DNA of 43,297 bases from JAUWVG01 sp964633715 (GTDB lineage: Bacteria; Acidobacteriota; Aminicenantia; Aminicenantales; Aminicenantaceae): the NCBI GenBank assembly GCA_964633715.1, contig CAZWHQ010000041.1, positions 1 to 43,297 on the forward strand, read 5' to 3'. The notes below the pieces were generated by a model that had not been told where the DNA came from, did not search any database, and was given only the letters and a program-made list of their open reading frames with translations. Positions 1-8,440 of this stretch are shown one piece after another (positions within the stretch are counted from its first letter, which is position 1; every line of letters starts with the position of its first letter). A program made the translations under genes and the position numbers.

Positions 1-3
1 AGA

Positions 4-76
<73 letters not shown>

Positions 77-86
77 CTCTTTTATC

Positions 87-635
87 TTATTGTTGAAGGC
101 CTCGAATACGGGCTTTTTTGCTGAGTTTGAGCAGATCCTGTTGAATCTCCGCATCGGCGCGTCCTTGAATTTGGATCGTTTTGTCAATTCCAATAATCGC
201 TCCGAGGGCCACACCTATACCTAATCCAATAGCTCCATAGAGTGCAAAGCTCGTTGATTCTTGGCTGATATTTTCATCATCATCTCCCCCCACACCATGC
301 GTCGTTTTCCTGTCTGTTTTTTTTATGATACCCTCTGCAGCTGCGCCGCCTAATGCAAAAAGAAGACCCATTTCAATCATTCTGTGTTTATTATGAACAT
401 TAATTGCCTTTGCTTCACTTATTGGAATTGAAAGATCCGCTTGAGATTCTTCATCCAATAACAACAGCGAATCTTTTTTAACTGTGATCAGTTCACCCAT
501 TATTATTTGACCGTCATTTCGTTCGACGGATAGCTGGACTCCTTTCCTTCCCTGCTGTGCCGACAAATTTCCGGAGAGTACCACCAGGCAGAAAACCAGA
601 AACAATGCCATAAACTTTTTACTTGAAACGCTCAT
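87..635 (-). CDS. Secreted glycine-zipper protein, paralogue of the gene at 41302
   Basis: Small exported protein of unknown function (182 aa). It has an N-terminal signal peptide ending near LSAQQ, a short beta-type domain containing the block ELITVKKDSLLLLD, two Gly/Ala-rich hydrophobic segments (GLLFALGGAAAEG, then AIGLGIGVALGAIIGI) resembling glycine zippers, and a basic C-terminal tail (IQIQGRADAEIQQ...LSKKARIRG). The ATG at 635 is chosen because GGAGG lies 5 nt upstream and the product then begins MSVSSKK, matching MSISERR in the paralogue. A TTG four codons earlier lies on the SD itself. The glycine zipper suggests envelope or outer-membrane association. No catalytic residues are apparent. 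The 160 bp upstream is very AT-rich. Confidence 0.85.
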   Translation of the reverse strand: MSVSSKKFMALFLVFCLVVLSGNLSAQQGRKGVQLSVERNDGQIIMGELITVKKDSLLLLDEESQADLSIPISEAKAINVHNKHRMIEMGLLFALGGAAAEGIIKKTDRKTTHGVGGDDDENISQESTSFALYGAIGLGIGVALGAIIGIDKTIQIQGRADAEIQQDLLKLSKKARIRGLQQ

Positions 636-796
636 TTTAGCCTCCAACTTACTTCGATTTTCAAAAAAAGATAATAAAAAATATTACGGCTCTCTCCCAA
701 CGTATTAATAATATATATTTATTGAATCTATTTTAAATAATATTTTTTAGAATTTCAAATAGATTTATATATTTTTTTTATCGGATATGGACCTGT

Positions 797-3364
797 TTAT
801 TTTTCAGATTCTTTTTGCTCTCCTTTAACATATTTATCGAAGAATCCAAGCCAGCGGGTCCACATATCCATATAAGTTTCCTTGCAGCGTGGTCCATGTG
901 ATTCGAAGGGATAGATGTAGAGCACGGCATTTTTCCCAAGACCGGTGAGGAGCTGCATATAGCGCTCGGACTGGATCAGAAAAGTCCCGGTATTGTTGTC
1001 CGCTGCACCATGGTACATGAGCAGGGGGGTATCCATATGGTCGGCCTGAAAAAAAGGCGACATCTCAAGGTATACGTCTTGAGCTTCCCAGATGTTTCGG
1101 CGCTCCCTCTGAAAGGTCATGGGTGTTAAGGTCCGGTTGTAGGCCCCGTCGCCCGCTATCCCGGCTTTAAAAAATGGGGAGCGGGACAGGATGTTGGCGG
1201 TGGTGAAGGCCCCATAGCTGTGCCCGCCGTGTCCTAACCGGTCGACGTCCACATAACCAAGTTCATCCACTTTTCTTATGGCGGCATACATGGAATCCAC
1301 AAGATGGGCAACAAAATTATTGTTGTACGCATTGCCTGCGCCGATAATTGGGATATCCGGTTCGATGAGAGCGTATCCCTGTGAAAGCCAGACATCAGAG
1401 GCATTTCGGTAGCTGAATCTGGGGAAGGAATTGAGATTGCCTGACCGGATGTTTGAGGTTTCATAATCTTTATTAGAGGAATATTCGCTGGGGTAAGTCC
1501 AAAAGACTCCGGGTATCCGTGTTCCAGGCTGATAGCCGGGAGGAAGCGATATGGTGCCTCTTATTTTTAAGCCATCCCTCCTTGTGAATTCAAAATCCTC
1601 CCTTATACAATCTTTGAATTCCGGATAAGGATTCTTGTTGTTCGTGAGATTGGTCAGAGATCCATCCTTTGTCCAGAGCCAACTGTCCGGGAAAACTGTT
1701 TTGGATTCCCGGCTGATGATCATTCTGTTTAAATCTCTGTCTAGTGGAATGCTTGGGCGCTCGAACATATCCGAGGATCCTTCAAACACACGCTCCTTCT
1801 TACCGTTCAATATTTCGATTCTGTCTATAAAGGGACGCGGTTTAAAGTCTTCCTGATATCCCTGGCTCTGCAGGTAGATATGTTTGTCGTCTTTTGAGGT
1901 GAGGGCATACCGTATTCCGTTTCCATTCATCCGGACTATTATGCTGCCGGGAAGTTTGACGGGATCCTGGGTTTCGATTTTTTTGAGGAGGAAGTGTTTT
2001 TGAGGTGGAGACTGCTCCAGATCAAAAGCAACGATATGGGTTCCTGTTTCACAGTTTTCATCCTCGCCGCTGAGCTGGGTGAAGGCATAACGACCGTTTT
2101 TTGAATAGGACATGCTCCCGAATCTCTGCTTGCTGACGACGAGGACTTGAGCTTTTTCAAGATCAAAGGGAGGGGTCAAGAGCATCAGGCGGTCCATCCT
2201 TGGAGCGCTCTCCTGTTCCTCCTCATCCTCTTCCTCCTCTTTTTCTCCTCTTTCCCGAGGCTCTTGCAGGAGCAATGAGAGTCCTTTTCCATCCGGACGC
2301 CAGAAGACATCTCGAGGTTGATCTGCATCTCCTCCTCTCCCTCTGCCTCCTGATGAGCCTTCTCTGAGAGGATTTTTTATCAGCGTTGCTAAAACTTTTC
2401 CCGTCATATCCATAACCTGCTGTTGCCGGGGAAAACTGGAATAACTGACTATATAGGAAAACGGTCTTGTCATCTTTCCTGCATAGATATATTTTCCATC
2501 TGGGCTGAGCGATAGGCTTGTGTACATGGCTGGTTCGCCGATCAAACGGGCTTTTTTTCCAGCTGTCAGCTCAGCAATTTGGGATGTAGTGTAATATTCG
2601 AGAAGATTCTTGTCGTGTTCTGTCCGGAGGAGAAAGGGGTAGGTGGGAGTGGTTGCGGGTTTTTTCCGGGTGTGCCGGATAAGGGGTGCTGAAGGAATAG
2701 GATTTTCAGATGGTTCCGGACCTCTATTGGGCGGAACGAGCAGCGTGATGATGGATCCTGAAGGAGTCCACTGGAGCATTTGTGAGGGAGGACGTGTTCC
2801 TCGACCAAAACCTCCGCCGCCTGTCAGAGTGGCCATCACAAAGGATCTGTCGAGTGCTTGGGCTTTTCCGCTCTTGACATCCGCTGTCCAGACTTGTGTG
2901 CCTTGAGGGAGATGAGCGAGAAAGGCAATTTTCTTCCCATCGGGAGACCAGACCATGTCACTGACAAAGGTATTATCCGGTATCTGGATTTTCCAGCTTT
3001 TCTTTTGCTCTAAAGAGTAAATCTTTATGCCTTTGTTCCCATAGGTGGATGAACGCCATGACCGGTTGACATCCGGACAGATCTCAAGCATTCCCAATCG
3101 GAGTGTTCTTTGTGTCATCAGCTCCAGAGAAGAGAAATAATCACTTACTGGGATCATAAAATGGATTCCATCAGGACTGATGTTGTTGAGTGTGTCGGTG
3201 TGTCCATCCCTGTTCATAAAGTCCTGGACCTGTTCCGATGGCATCAGATAACCTTCCTTATAAAGATCTTCTTCTTGTGCCCAAACCAAGGTAACGAACG
3301 AAAATAAGATCAGAGCAAAGAGAACGAACTTTGCAGAAAGATAGTTTCTAAATATAGATTTCAT
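797..3364 (-). CDS. Exported S9 prolyl-oligopeptidase-family serine peptidase (glutamyl endopeptidase-like, S9D)
   Basis: An 855-residue exported peptidase with a signal peptide (cleavage near LVWAQ). The N-terminal two thirds form a TolB/PD40-type beta-propeller (repeats such as VWSPDGKKIAFLA and LSPDGKYIYAG). The C-terminal alpha/beta-hydrolase has nucleophile Ser at about 716 in GHGGHSYGAF, Asp at about 789 in HGAADNNTG and His at about 823 in ESHGP. The blocks TRPFSYIV, FPRQQQVMDM and GGHSYGAF resemble the S9D group that includes plastid glutamyl endopeptidase, so cleavage after Glu is plausible but inferred. An acidic low-complexity insert (EKEEEEDEEEQE) sits between propeller blades. 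AAGGAG 7 nt before the ATG supports the start. Likely role: digestion of imported peptides in the periplasm. Confidence 0.9.
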   Translation of the reverse strand: MKSIFRNYLSAKFVLFALILFSFVTLVWAQEEDLYKEGYLMPSEQVQDFMNRDGHTDTLNNISPDGIHFMIPVSDYFSSLELMTQRTLRLGMLEICPDVNRSWRSSTYGNKGIKIYSLEQKKSWKIQIPDNTFVSDMVWSPDGKKIAFLAHLPQGTQVWTADVKSGKAQALDRSFVMATLTGGGGFGRGTRPPSQMLQWTPSGSIITLLVPPNRGPEPSENPIPSAPLIRHTRKKPATTPTYPFLLRTEHDKNLLEYYTTSQIAELTAGKKARLIGEPAMYTSLSLSPDGKYIYAGKMTRPFSYIVSYSSFPRQQQVMDMTGKVLATLIKNPLREGSSGGRGRGGDADQPRDVFWRPDGKGLSLLLQEPRERGEKEEEEDEEEQESAPRMDRLMLLTPPFDLEKAQVLVVSKQRFGSMSYSKNGRYAFTQLSGEDENCETGTHIVAFDLEQSPPQKHFLLKKIETQDPVKLPGSIIVRMNGNGIRYALTSKDDKHIYLQSQGYQEDFKPRPFIDRIEILNGKKERVFEGSSDMFERPSIPLDRDLNRMIISRESKTVFPDSWLWTKDGSLTNLTNNKNPYPEFKDCIREDFEFTRRDGLKIRGTISLPPGYQPGTRIPGVFWTYPSEYSSNKDYETSNIRSGNLNSFPRFSYRNASDVWLSQGYALIEPDIPIIGAGNAYNNNFVAHLVDSMYAAIRKVDELGYVDVDRLGHGGHSYGAFTTANILSRSPFFKAGIAGDGAYNRTLTPMTFQRERRNIWEAQDVYLEMSPFFQADHMDTPLLMYHGAADNNTGTFLIQSERYMQLLTGLGKNAVLYIYPFESHGPRCKETYMDMWTRWLGFFDKYVKGEQKESEK

Positions 3365-3549
3365 GTTTGACTCCTTTGTGGAACATTAATTATGCGATAA
3401 CATACTATACAAAAATCTTACACGTCAATGGATTTTAGCGATTATTTAGAAAACCATGGAAAAAAGGTCAATAAAATATGCCATCCTTTTTTGCTTTTAC
3501 AGAGGGCAAGAATGAGGGGAGGGAGAGCCTTCCGGCATGTGCAGAAACA

Positions 3550-4788
3550 TTATGATTTTAGCTGTCTGTATCTGCGTAAATAAAACCAATTGCCACCAAA
3601 CAAGAGTATCAGAATTAAAAAGATGGCAATCCATATCTGTTTTTCACTTTTCTGGTTGAAAACAGAGGCGCTGACCGGACTTTCATAGGAAACATCTTCA
3701 TCGATTTGAGATTCGATCTGAGCTGAAAATTCTTCACTCCACATATAAGGAGATTCCTTCATTGTGTGTCCAAAATATTTTTCCAGTATTTCATTTTCCT
3801 TAAATGCGATGAACAAATTCTCTCTTTTTTCTTCTTCATCTTCGCTCTGAAACGCTCTTTCATATCTAGTATCCCTTCTGAAAATGTGAATCCTGATTTC
3901 ATGGAGCAGGGGCACTAAAAATCCTGGATGTGCCCGCAGGTATTCATCATAGTCTCTATCTTTCCATTCATGGAGAAGCTGGCCGTAGTCCTTCGCATTT
4001 TTTCTGTCAATGCTGAGCAGTTCATTGATTGTCAGGCGGGAATAGAATGTTCCTATTTCAGGATCCATGTGTTTCAAATTAAACTGGTTCATGGCCTCTT
4101 CCTGCTGGAGGAAGGATAAAAAAGGAAGGGCATTCGCATAGCTTTGCACTCTTTGTGGTGTATTAGAGAAGCACAGTCCGAGGAGGAGGATGTTGGCTGC
4201 AAAATATATGGAAACAATTCTCAGTGACCGCGGCCGGATTTTTTGAGAGATCGCTATGGGTTTAATTCCCAGCCAAACGGCGGCTTGGAAAAGACCGCTT
4301 GATAGGGCGTTGAGGCCGACGTCACGGAAATCCCAAATCCGGTTCTTAATAATCCACTGGAAGATTTCATCGAAGATTCCTATCAGACATCCAAAAAGAA
4401 AAGCCGTTAAAAAAATTGTCTTGTCTTTAATTTTGAGTTTAAGAGCATTAAAAATGAAAAAGCCCAGAAGGCCGTATTCGAGGAAGTGGATGGCTTCTAC
4501 CGGCACTTCCCATAACTTCAGTGTAAAGTAAACATAGGTGCCCCCTATGACTATAAGCCATATATAATTTGAAGCCGAACGAATTTTAAGTTTGAAAATA
4601 AGGAGAAACAGTGTTAGGAAAATAGCGAGCCCTATGGAAATAATTACAAAATAACCGAAGAATTCACTTCCCCATCTTTCTTCGATAATTTTTTGAATGG
4701 TTCGTGCGAGAGGGACTGTAACGAAGATTGCGAGGGCGCAGAGAGCTACACACAGCCAGGCGAAGACAGCTCTGTAATTATTTTTCAA
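3550..4788 (-). CDS. VanZ-domain membrane protein with a C-terminal extramembrane domain
   Basis: A 412-residue multi-spanning protein. Residues ~1-170 carry about five hydrophobic helices with the VanZ-like signature: HFLEYGLLGFF, then DEIFQW, then the WDFRDVGLNALSSGLF pattern. A further helix (about 190-210) leads into a ~170-residue soluble region rich in charged residues (SIDRKNAKDYG, EDEEEKRE), and a final helix (about 383-403) precedes the basic end RRYRQLKS. VanZ itself is linked to teicoplanin resistance, but most members are of unknown function and this one should not be read as a resistance gene. The long soluble insert between membrane helices is not part of ordinary VanZ. The start is a TTG with only a weak SD, since no ATG lies near the first helix. 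Confidence 0.75.
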   Translation of the reverse strand: MKNNYRAVFAWLCVALCALAIFVTVPLARTIQKIIEERWGSEFFGYFVIISIGLAIFLTLFLLIFKLKIRSASNYIWLIVIGGTYVYFTLKLWEVPVEAIHFLEYGLLGFFIFNALKLKIKDKTIFLTAFLFGCLIGIFDEIFQWIIKNRIWDFRDVGLNALSSGLFQAAVWLGIKPIAISQKIRPRSLRIVSIYFAANILLLGLCFSNTPQRVQSYANALPFLSFLQQEEAMNQFNLKHMDPEIGTFYSRLTINELLSIDRKNAKDYGQLLHEWKDRDYDEYLRAHPGFLVPLLHEIRIHIFRRDTRYERAFQSEDEEEKRENLFIAFKENEILEKYFGHTMKESPYMWSEEFSAQIESQIDEDVSYESPVSASVFNQKSEKQIWIAIFLILILLFGGNWFYLRRYRQLKS

Positions 4789-4845
4789 TATTCTTTTTTT
4801 ATTTCTTGATTATTTATTTTTTTTTTATTATTTTATAGAAGAACT

Positions 4846-4875
4846 TTGACAATTTCAAAATGAATCCAATATAAT
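4846..4875 (+). promoter_or_regulatory. Consensus sigma-70-type promoter of the small RNA
   Basis: TTGACA at 4846-4851 and TATAAT at 4870-4875 match both consensus hexamers exactly, with an 18-bp spacer. Transcription would begin near A4882 and run away from the divergent VanZ gene into the hairpin region that precedes the terminator at 4976-4997. No SD-preceded ORF follows, which points to an RNA product. Confidence 0.75.
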
Positions 4876-4881
4876 TTTTTT

Positions 4882-5012
4882 ATGCTGGCTGGAGAGGAAT
4901 CCTCCTTAGCCCCGCTTCCTTTTCCAAACCTTGGCGCCTCGACAGCCAGCGCCTTCTCTTATAATCCAAAAAAAAGGCCCGAAATTAAATCCGGGCCGAT
5001 TTTATTCTTTTG
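4882..5012 (+). ncRNA. Candidate small structured RNA with a C/U-rich apical region
   Basis: Downstream of a perfect -35/-10 pair, GCTGGCTG (4884-4891) pairs with CAGCCAGC (4943-4950). This stem continues through a GA/GA internal loop into GAGG/CCTC (4894-4897 / 4936-4939), giving a 12-bp interrupted helix with tandem sheared G-A potential. The loop is pyrimidine-rich (CCTCCTT, GCCCC, CTTCCTTTTCC) and holds a small CCAA/TTGG hairpin (4924-4934). A GC-rich terminator hairpin with a partly T-rich tail follows. Inference: a ~125-nt sRNA whose CCUCCUU could pair with Shine-Dalgarno sequences, as known C-rich bacterial sRNAs do. It matches no family I can name. It is unlikely to be SRP RNA because the GGAA tetraloop would be on the other strand. 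Confidence 0.5.
4968..4997 (-). terminator. Bidirectional intrinsic terminator
   Basis: GGCCCG (4976-4981) pairs with CGGGCC (4992-4997) around a 10-nt AT-rich loop. Read on the minus strand, the hairpin is followed by eight Ts (complement of 4968-4975), a textbook terminator for the S9 peptidase gene ending at 5031. Read on the plus strand it is followed by GATTTTATTCTTTT, so it can also end the small RNA. Confidence 0.8.
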
Positions 5013-5030
5013 CCTGGTGTTTTTCTTTTC

Positions 5031-7958
5031 CTATTTTTTCTCTATCTTTTTTACGTCTGTCTTTTTATCTGCCTTCTTTTTTATGATTTTTCTCGTGACA
5101 TCTTCGATGTGATCTTGGAGTTCGAGATGAGAAATGCCTTCTGTCATCCATTTAGGTGCCGGGGTTCCTAGAAGGTGGTGATCGAAAAATTCTCTCATTC
5201 GGATGGTATAGTCCTTCTGGTTGGCGGGCTTTCTCACACCATGGTTTTCTCCGACATACTGCAGCATGATAACCGGTTTGCCCAAGCGGCGCAGTGTGTT
5301 GAAATACTCGATTCCCTGATTCCAGTCTACGGCTCCATCTTTGTCATTGTGCAGTATGATCATGGGCGTTTTAACATTTTCTGCGAAGTACACCGGAGAA
5401 TTTCTGGTATAGGCCTCAAGATTATCCCAATATCCGCCGTAAAACCGTCCCTGACTGCTTTCGAAAATAGGCTGATTGGCAGAGCCCGAATTCCAGTAAA
5501 TAGAGCTGTACATAGAGATCATATTTGTCAAAGGAGCTCCTGTGACAACAGCACTAAAAAGATCGGTTTGCGTAACCAGAAAGGAGGATTGATACCCCCC
5601 CCAAGAATGACCATGGATGCCGATGTGATCTCTATCCACGACTCCAGTGGCGATAGCGGCTTCAACAGCGGGTACGACACACCACACGGAAGACATTCCG
5701 GGATCATTAACTTTGTAGACGATATCGGGCATCAGCACAGCATAACCTCTGCTCGTGTAAACTGATTTGTTGAATCCGGAAGCTGAAGGTGCATAATATC
5801 GGTTGAGTCCTTGGGAAACTTTTTCGTAGATGTACACAATTGTTGGATAACTTTTGCCCTCCTCATAGTTGGCCGGCAAAAAAAGTGCGGCCTGCAGTCT
5901 ATCTCCTTTAGCGCTTTCATAATCGATGAGCCTTGAGCCTGATGACCAAAAAAAATCTTTCTGCTGGGGATTGGCATCTGTGATTTTCTTTCCGTTTTTC
6001 ATTTCAGAATCGGTCACATAGTAATTTGGGTAATCCTTATACGTCTGCTTAGTGTAAAAAAAGATGTCTGCATTTTCCGCTTTTCTGAGAGAATACGATG
6101 CGTCCTCCCAGAGCAGCATCTTTACGCCTGGTTTTCCTTTGTCGATGCGGCCGATCCCGGCTTTTTTCGTCCATTCTCCGTAGGGACCGAGATAGACAGG
6201 TTGACTAAGATCGATACCTTCTTCGTCTGGATCGAGGCGGTAACGAGTTCGGTACCGGATCCCTTCTGCTTTACCGTTGACTGTAAAGTTTTCGCCCTTT
6301 CCTCCATGGACGGGAATGTTCCAGATATCCCAGTTATCATAAAGGAGAACGGATACTCCATCCTTGACCCAACCGATGGGGTAGATAGGAGGATCGATCA
6401 CATTATGGTCGTCTTCTGTATTGATAAACGAAGTGGGGACATCCTGAGTGATGTTAAACATCTTTCCAGTGGCCATTTCATAGGTAAAATACTGGCCGTC
6501 GTTGTAATAGAGAAAATGTGTCCCGTTGGGAGAGGGGACAATTGACCAGCGGAATTTTTCGAGCACAAGTTTGCGCTCTCCGGTTTTCATGTTGATCACG
6601 TAGACGTCCTGGTAGCGGCGTCCATCGAGGTTCCCAGCTAGCTCGTACTCCCGGTTGTCATACCCGATGGCCCACAATTGTTTTGGGGCTACAGAGACGC
6701 TTCTCACGGTGTCATCGGCCAGTCTGAGAAACTTTTTTGATTCGATGAGATAGGTGGCCAGATAGTTGAAGTTTTTATCACTGTTTTCTTGAACCTGCTG
6801 CTGGGACTGCATGCGTTTATCTTTCCAGTGCCAGATCACGACTTCGGGGAGATCTTCCTTATCGATAGGAGTTTTAGCTTGCACTTCGGCTTTTTTCGGA
6901 GCTTTTTCTTCTTCGGATTCTTCCGTCCCGGTGTCTTTATTTTTTGGATCCTCTTTTTTCTCTTTTATTTTAACGTCATGGATGCCGAAAATGAGACTGG
7001 AAAAGTCTTCAGTCCAGATGGGTGTGCGGTTAGGGCTTATCGTCATTTTTTCAGGAAAATTCGGATCTTCTTTTGGATTGTAGATCACTTTTGTTGGCAA
7101 TGCGGAAGTAAATTGTGTGAAACCCACTATACTGAACAACTTATCCTCAAAGCCCTCGTCTTCAATCCCCTTCAGTACGGTCAAGCCGTCACCCTCTTCT
7201 GTCCAGCTCAGCCGGCTGTATTCGGCTTTATCTGTATCGAGAGGAAGGATCACTCCGGTTTTCATGTTTCTGATCTGGACACCGTTGCCGCTCTGTCCAA
7301 AAGCATCGATGATCCAGGCTAGCCACTGACCAGACTTATTAAAGGAAAACTCAGAGACATTTCCGATATTGAGTTCCTTTTTTGTGGCCAGTTCATAGAG
7401 GATAAGATTGGAACCCTTCCATTTCTCCTGTTCTTTAGCCTGTCCTTCCGGAGGATATTTGTGGAAGACAATCCAGGAAGGATTTTCTCCGGAAAACATA
7501 AACCGGCGGACTTTCTCAAAATCGATTTTTTCCCCTGTGGAAAGATTGAGCAAAGAGATATTGTTATAAGAGGGCTTCTTCTGGGTTCTCAACTTTTTTG
7601 CTTCACTTCTTGTGGGATAGACAGTAAATGCCGCCCATTTTGAATCTTCCGAAATGGCCATTTCGCCTGAGGTAAATCTTGGGCCCTCGCCAACAGAAAA
7701 ATTATACTCTTTATCTCCCTGTGTATCTTTAAAAAAAACTTCGCCATCTCCTTCAGCAGGACTGAGTTTGTAAGCAAACCAGCGTCCATCATGGGAAAAG
7801 ACCGGACTGCCAATACTCTTCCATGCGAGAATGTCATGGATGTCCTCGAGGGGCCTCTGTTTTATCACATCTGATTTTGTTTCTTGCACCGCCGAACTTG
7901 GCGAGATCAATATCAGCATAAAAAAGATGATAGATAATGTTTTAAAAAATTTTGTCAT
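5031..7958 (-). CDS. Exported S9 prolyl-oligopeptidase-family serine peptidase
   Basis: A 975-residue exported peptidase. A signal peptide (MTKFFKTLSIIFFMLILI, then SSAVQ) precedes a long beta-propeller with a Lys/Glu-rich insert around residues 325-370. The C-terminal catalytic domain has Ser at about 785 in GIHGHSWGGY, Asp at about 874 in HNDKDGAVD and His at about 906 in GENHG. The protein ends in a highly basic tail of about 30 residues (KKKADKKTDVKKIEKK), unusual for the family. AGGAGA upstream of the ATG supports the start, and a perfect hairpin lies just before that SD. It differs from the peptidase at 797 in its GHSWGG nucleophile elbow, so the two are not recent duplicates. Probable role: degradation of oligopeptides in the periplasm or at the cell surface. 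Confidence 0.9.
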   Translation of the reverse strand: MTKFFKTLSIIFFMLILISPSSAVQETKSDVIKQRPLEDIHDILAWKSIGSPVFSHDGRWFAYKLSPAEGDGEVFFKDTQGDKEYNFSVGEGPRFTSGEMAISEDSKWAAFTVYPTRSEAKKLRTQKKPSYNNISLLNLSTGEKIDFEKVRRFMFSGENPSWIVFHKYPPEGQAKEQEKWKGSNLILYELATKKELNIGNVSEFSFNKSGQWLAWIIDAFGQSGNGVQIRNMKTGVILPLDTDKAEYSRLSWTEEGDGLTVLKGIEDEGFEDKLFSIVGFTQFTSALPTKVIYNPKEDPNFPEKMTISPNRTPIWTEDFSSLIFGIHDVKIKEKKEDPKNKDTGTEESEEEKAPKKAEVQAKTPIDKEDLPEVVIWHWKDKRMQSQQQVQENSDKNFNYLATYLIESKKFLRLADDTVRSVSVAPKQLWAIGYDNREYELAGNLDGRRYQDVYVINMKTGERKLVLEKFRWSIVPSPNGTHFLYYNDGQYFTYEMATGKMFNITQDVPTSFINTEDDHNVIDPPIYPIGWVKDGVSVLLYDNWDIWNIPVHGGKGENFTVNGKAEGIRYRTRYRLDPDEEGIDLSQPVYLGPYGEWTKKAGIGRIDKGKPGVKMLLWEDASYSLRKAENADIFFYTKQTYKDYPNYYVTDSEMKNGKKITDANPQQKDFFWSSGSRLIDYESAKGDRLQAALFLPANYEEGKSYPTIVYIYEKVSQGLNRYYAPSASGFNKSVYTSRGYAVLMPDIVYKVNDPGMSSVWCVVPAVEAAIATGVVDRDHIGIHGHSWGGYQSSFLVTQTDLFSAVVTGAPLTNMISMYSSIYWNSGSANQPIFESSQGRFYGGYWDNLEAYTRNSPVYFAENVKTPMIILHNDKDGAVDWNQGIEYFNTLRRLGKPVIMLQYVGENHGVRKPANQKDYTIRMREFFDHHLLGTPAPKWMTEGISHLELQDHIEDVTRKIIKKKADKKTDVKKIEKK

Positions 7959-7981
7959 TGGATTCTCCTTTTTTTAGCTTT

Positions 7982-8001
7982 GAAGGTCATTTCTGACCTT
8001 C
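7982..8001 (-). promoter_or_regulatory. 5' UTR hairpin with a GAAA tetraloop upstream of the S9 peptidase gene
   Basis: On the minus strand an 8-bp perfect stem, GAAGGTCA/TGACCTTC, is capped by the loop GAAA, a GNRA tetraloop. It ends about a dozen nucleotides upstream of the AGGAGA ribosome binding site of the gene starting at 7958. No T-tract follows directly, so it looks like a stabilising 5' UTR element or protein-binding site rather than a terminator. Confidence 0.5.
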
Positions 8002-8047
8002 ATACAATAAAAAAATGCCGCTGAATTGTCAAAAGCAAAAAAGGTCC

Positions 8048-8316
8048 ATAAGAATTTCCAATCCGAAGATTTTTGGAATAAGTTCTGTGAAATGTTTAGA
8101 AATAGGGATATTCCCTTTGTGTAACACCTGCTGTTGAGTCAGATGGACGTCGTGTCAGATGGACGTCGTGTCTCTGTCTTCATCCACATTCATATGTGAT
8201 GGAGGCAGAACACGTAAGGGTTCCGTCTGACTCTAAGATGGATATAGAGCAATATTGGACAACTTCTTCATTTTCACAGAACTCATTCTGTGAATCATGG
8301 GATTGGAAATTTTTAT
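8048..8316. repeat. 270-bp palindromic structured element (MITE-like or structured RNA)
   Basis: The ends are long imperfect inverted repeats. Positions 8048-8064 pair with 8300-8316 (17 bp, one G-U), GATT 8068-8071 with AATC 8293-8296, GGAAT 8075-8079 with 8285-8289, and 8081-8092 with 8272-8283 (12 bp perfect). Inside, 8136-8146 pairs with 8223-8233, and a hairpin joins 8167-8189 with 8194-8214. There is also a small AGGGA/TCCCT hairpin near 8104. The whole segment could fold as one branched cruciform or RNA. It lies between the divergent S9 peptidase and ECF sigma genes and contains no plausible gene. A miniature inverted-repeat element is the simplest explanation. No target-site duplication is evident. 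Confidence 0.6.
8138..8169. repeat. Two tandem 16-bp repeats
   Basis: The unit GTCAGATGGACGTCGT occurs twice head to tail without a mismatch (8138-8153 and 8154-8169). Either copy can pair with the GTCTGAC arm at 8225-8231, so the duplication creates two alternative helices within the surrounding palindromic element. Confidence 0.85.
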
Positions 8317-8440
8317 AGAGATTTTCTTATTGTCCCATTTTGGTTAAAATAGAATTGGTGTCCATTTAAAAAATGATGGAATACCTGAGGTAAACATTCT
8401 GTCTACATGAAACGTATTAATACAGTTGAGAGTAACTCTT

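Noticed and set aside
4884..4950. SRP RNA on the minus strand (GGTTTGGAAAAGGAAGC resembles the SRP tetraloop region)
   Set aside because: The AGCAGCC side of the SRP symmetric loop is missing, the promoter is on the other strand, and the closing stem is followed by As on that strand.
4882..5112. A 76-codon ORF starting at the predicted transcription start of the small RNA
   Set aside because: It would be leaderless, runs straight through the terminator hairpin and overlaps the S9 peptidase gene. The stem and terminator explain the sequence better as RNA.
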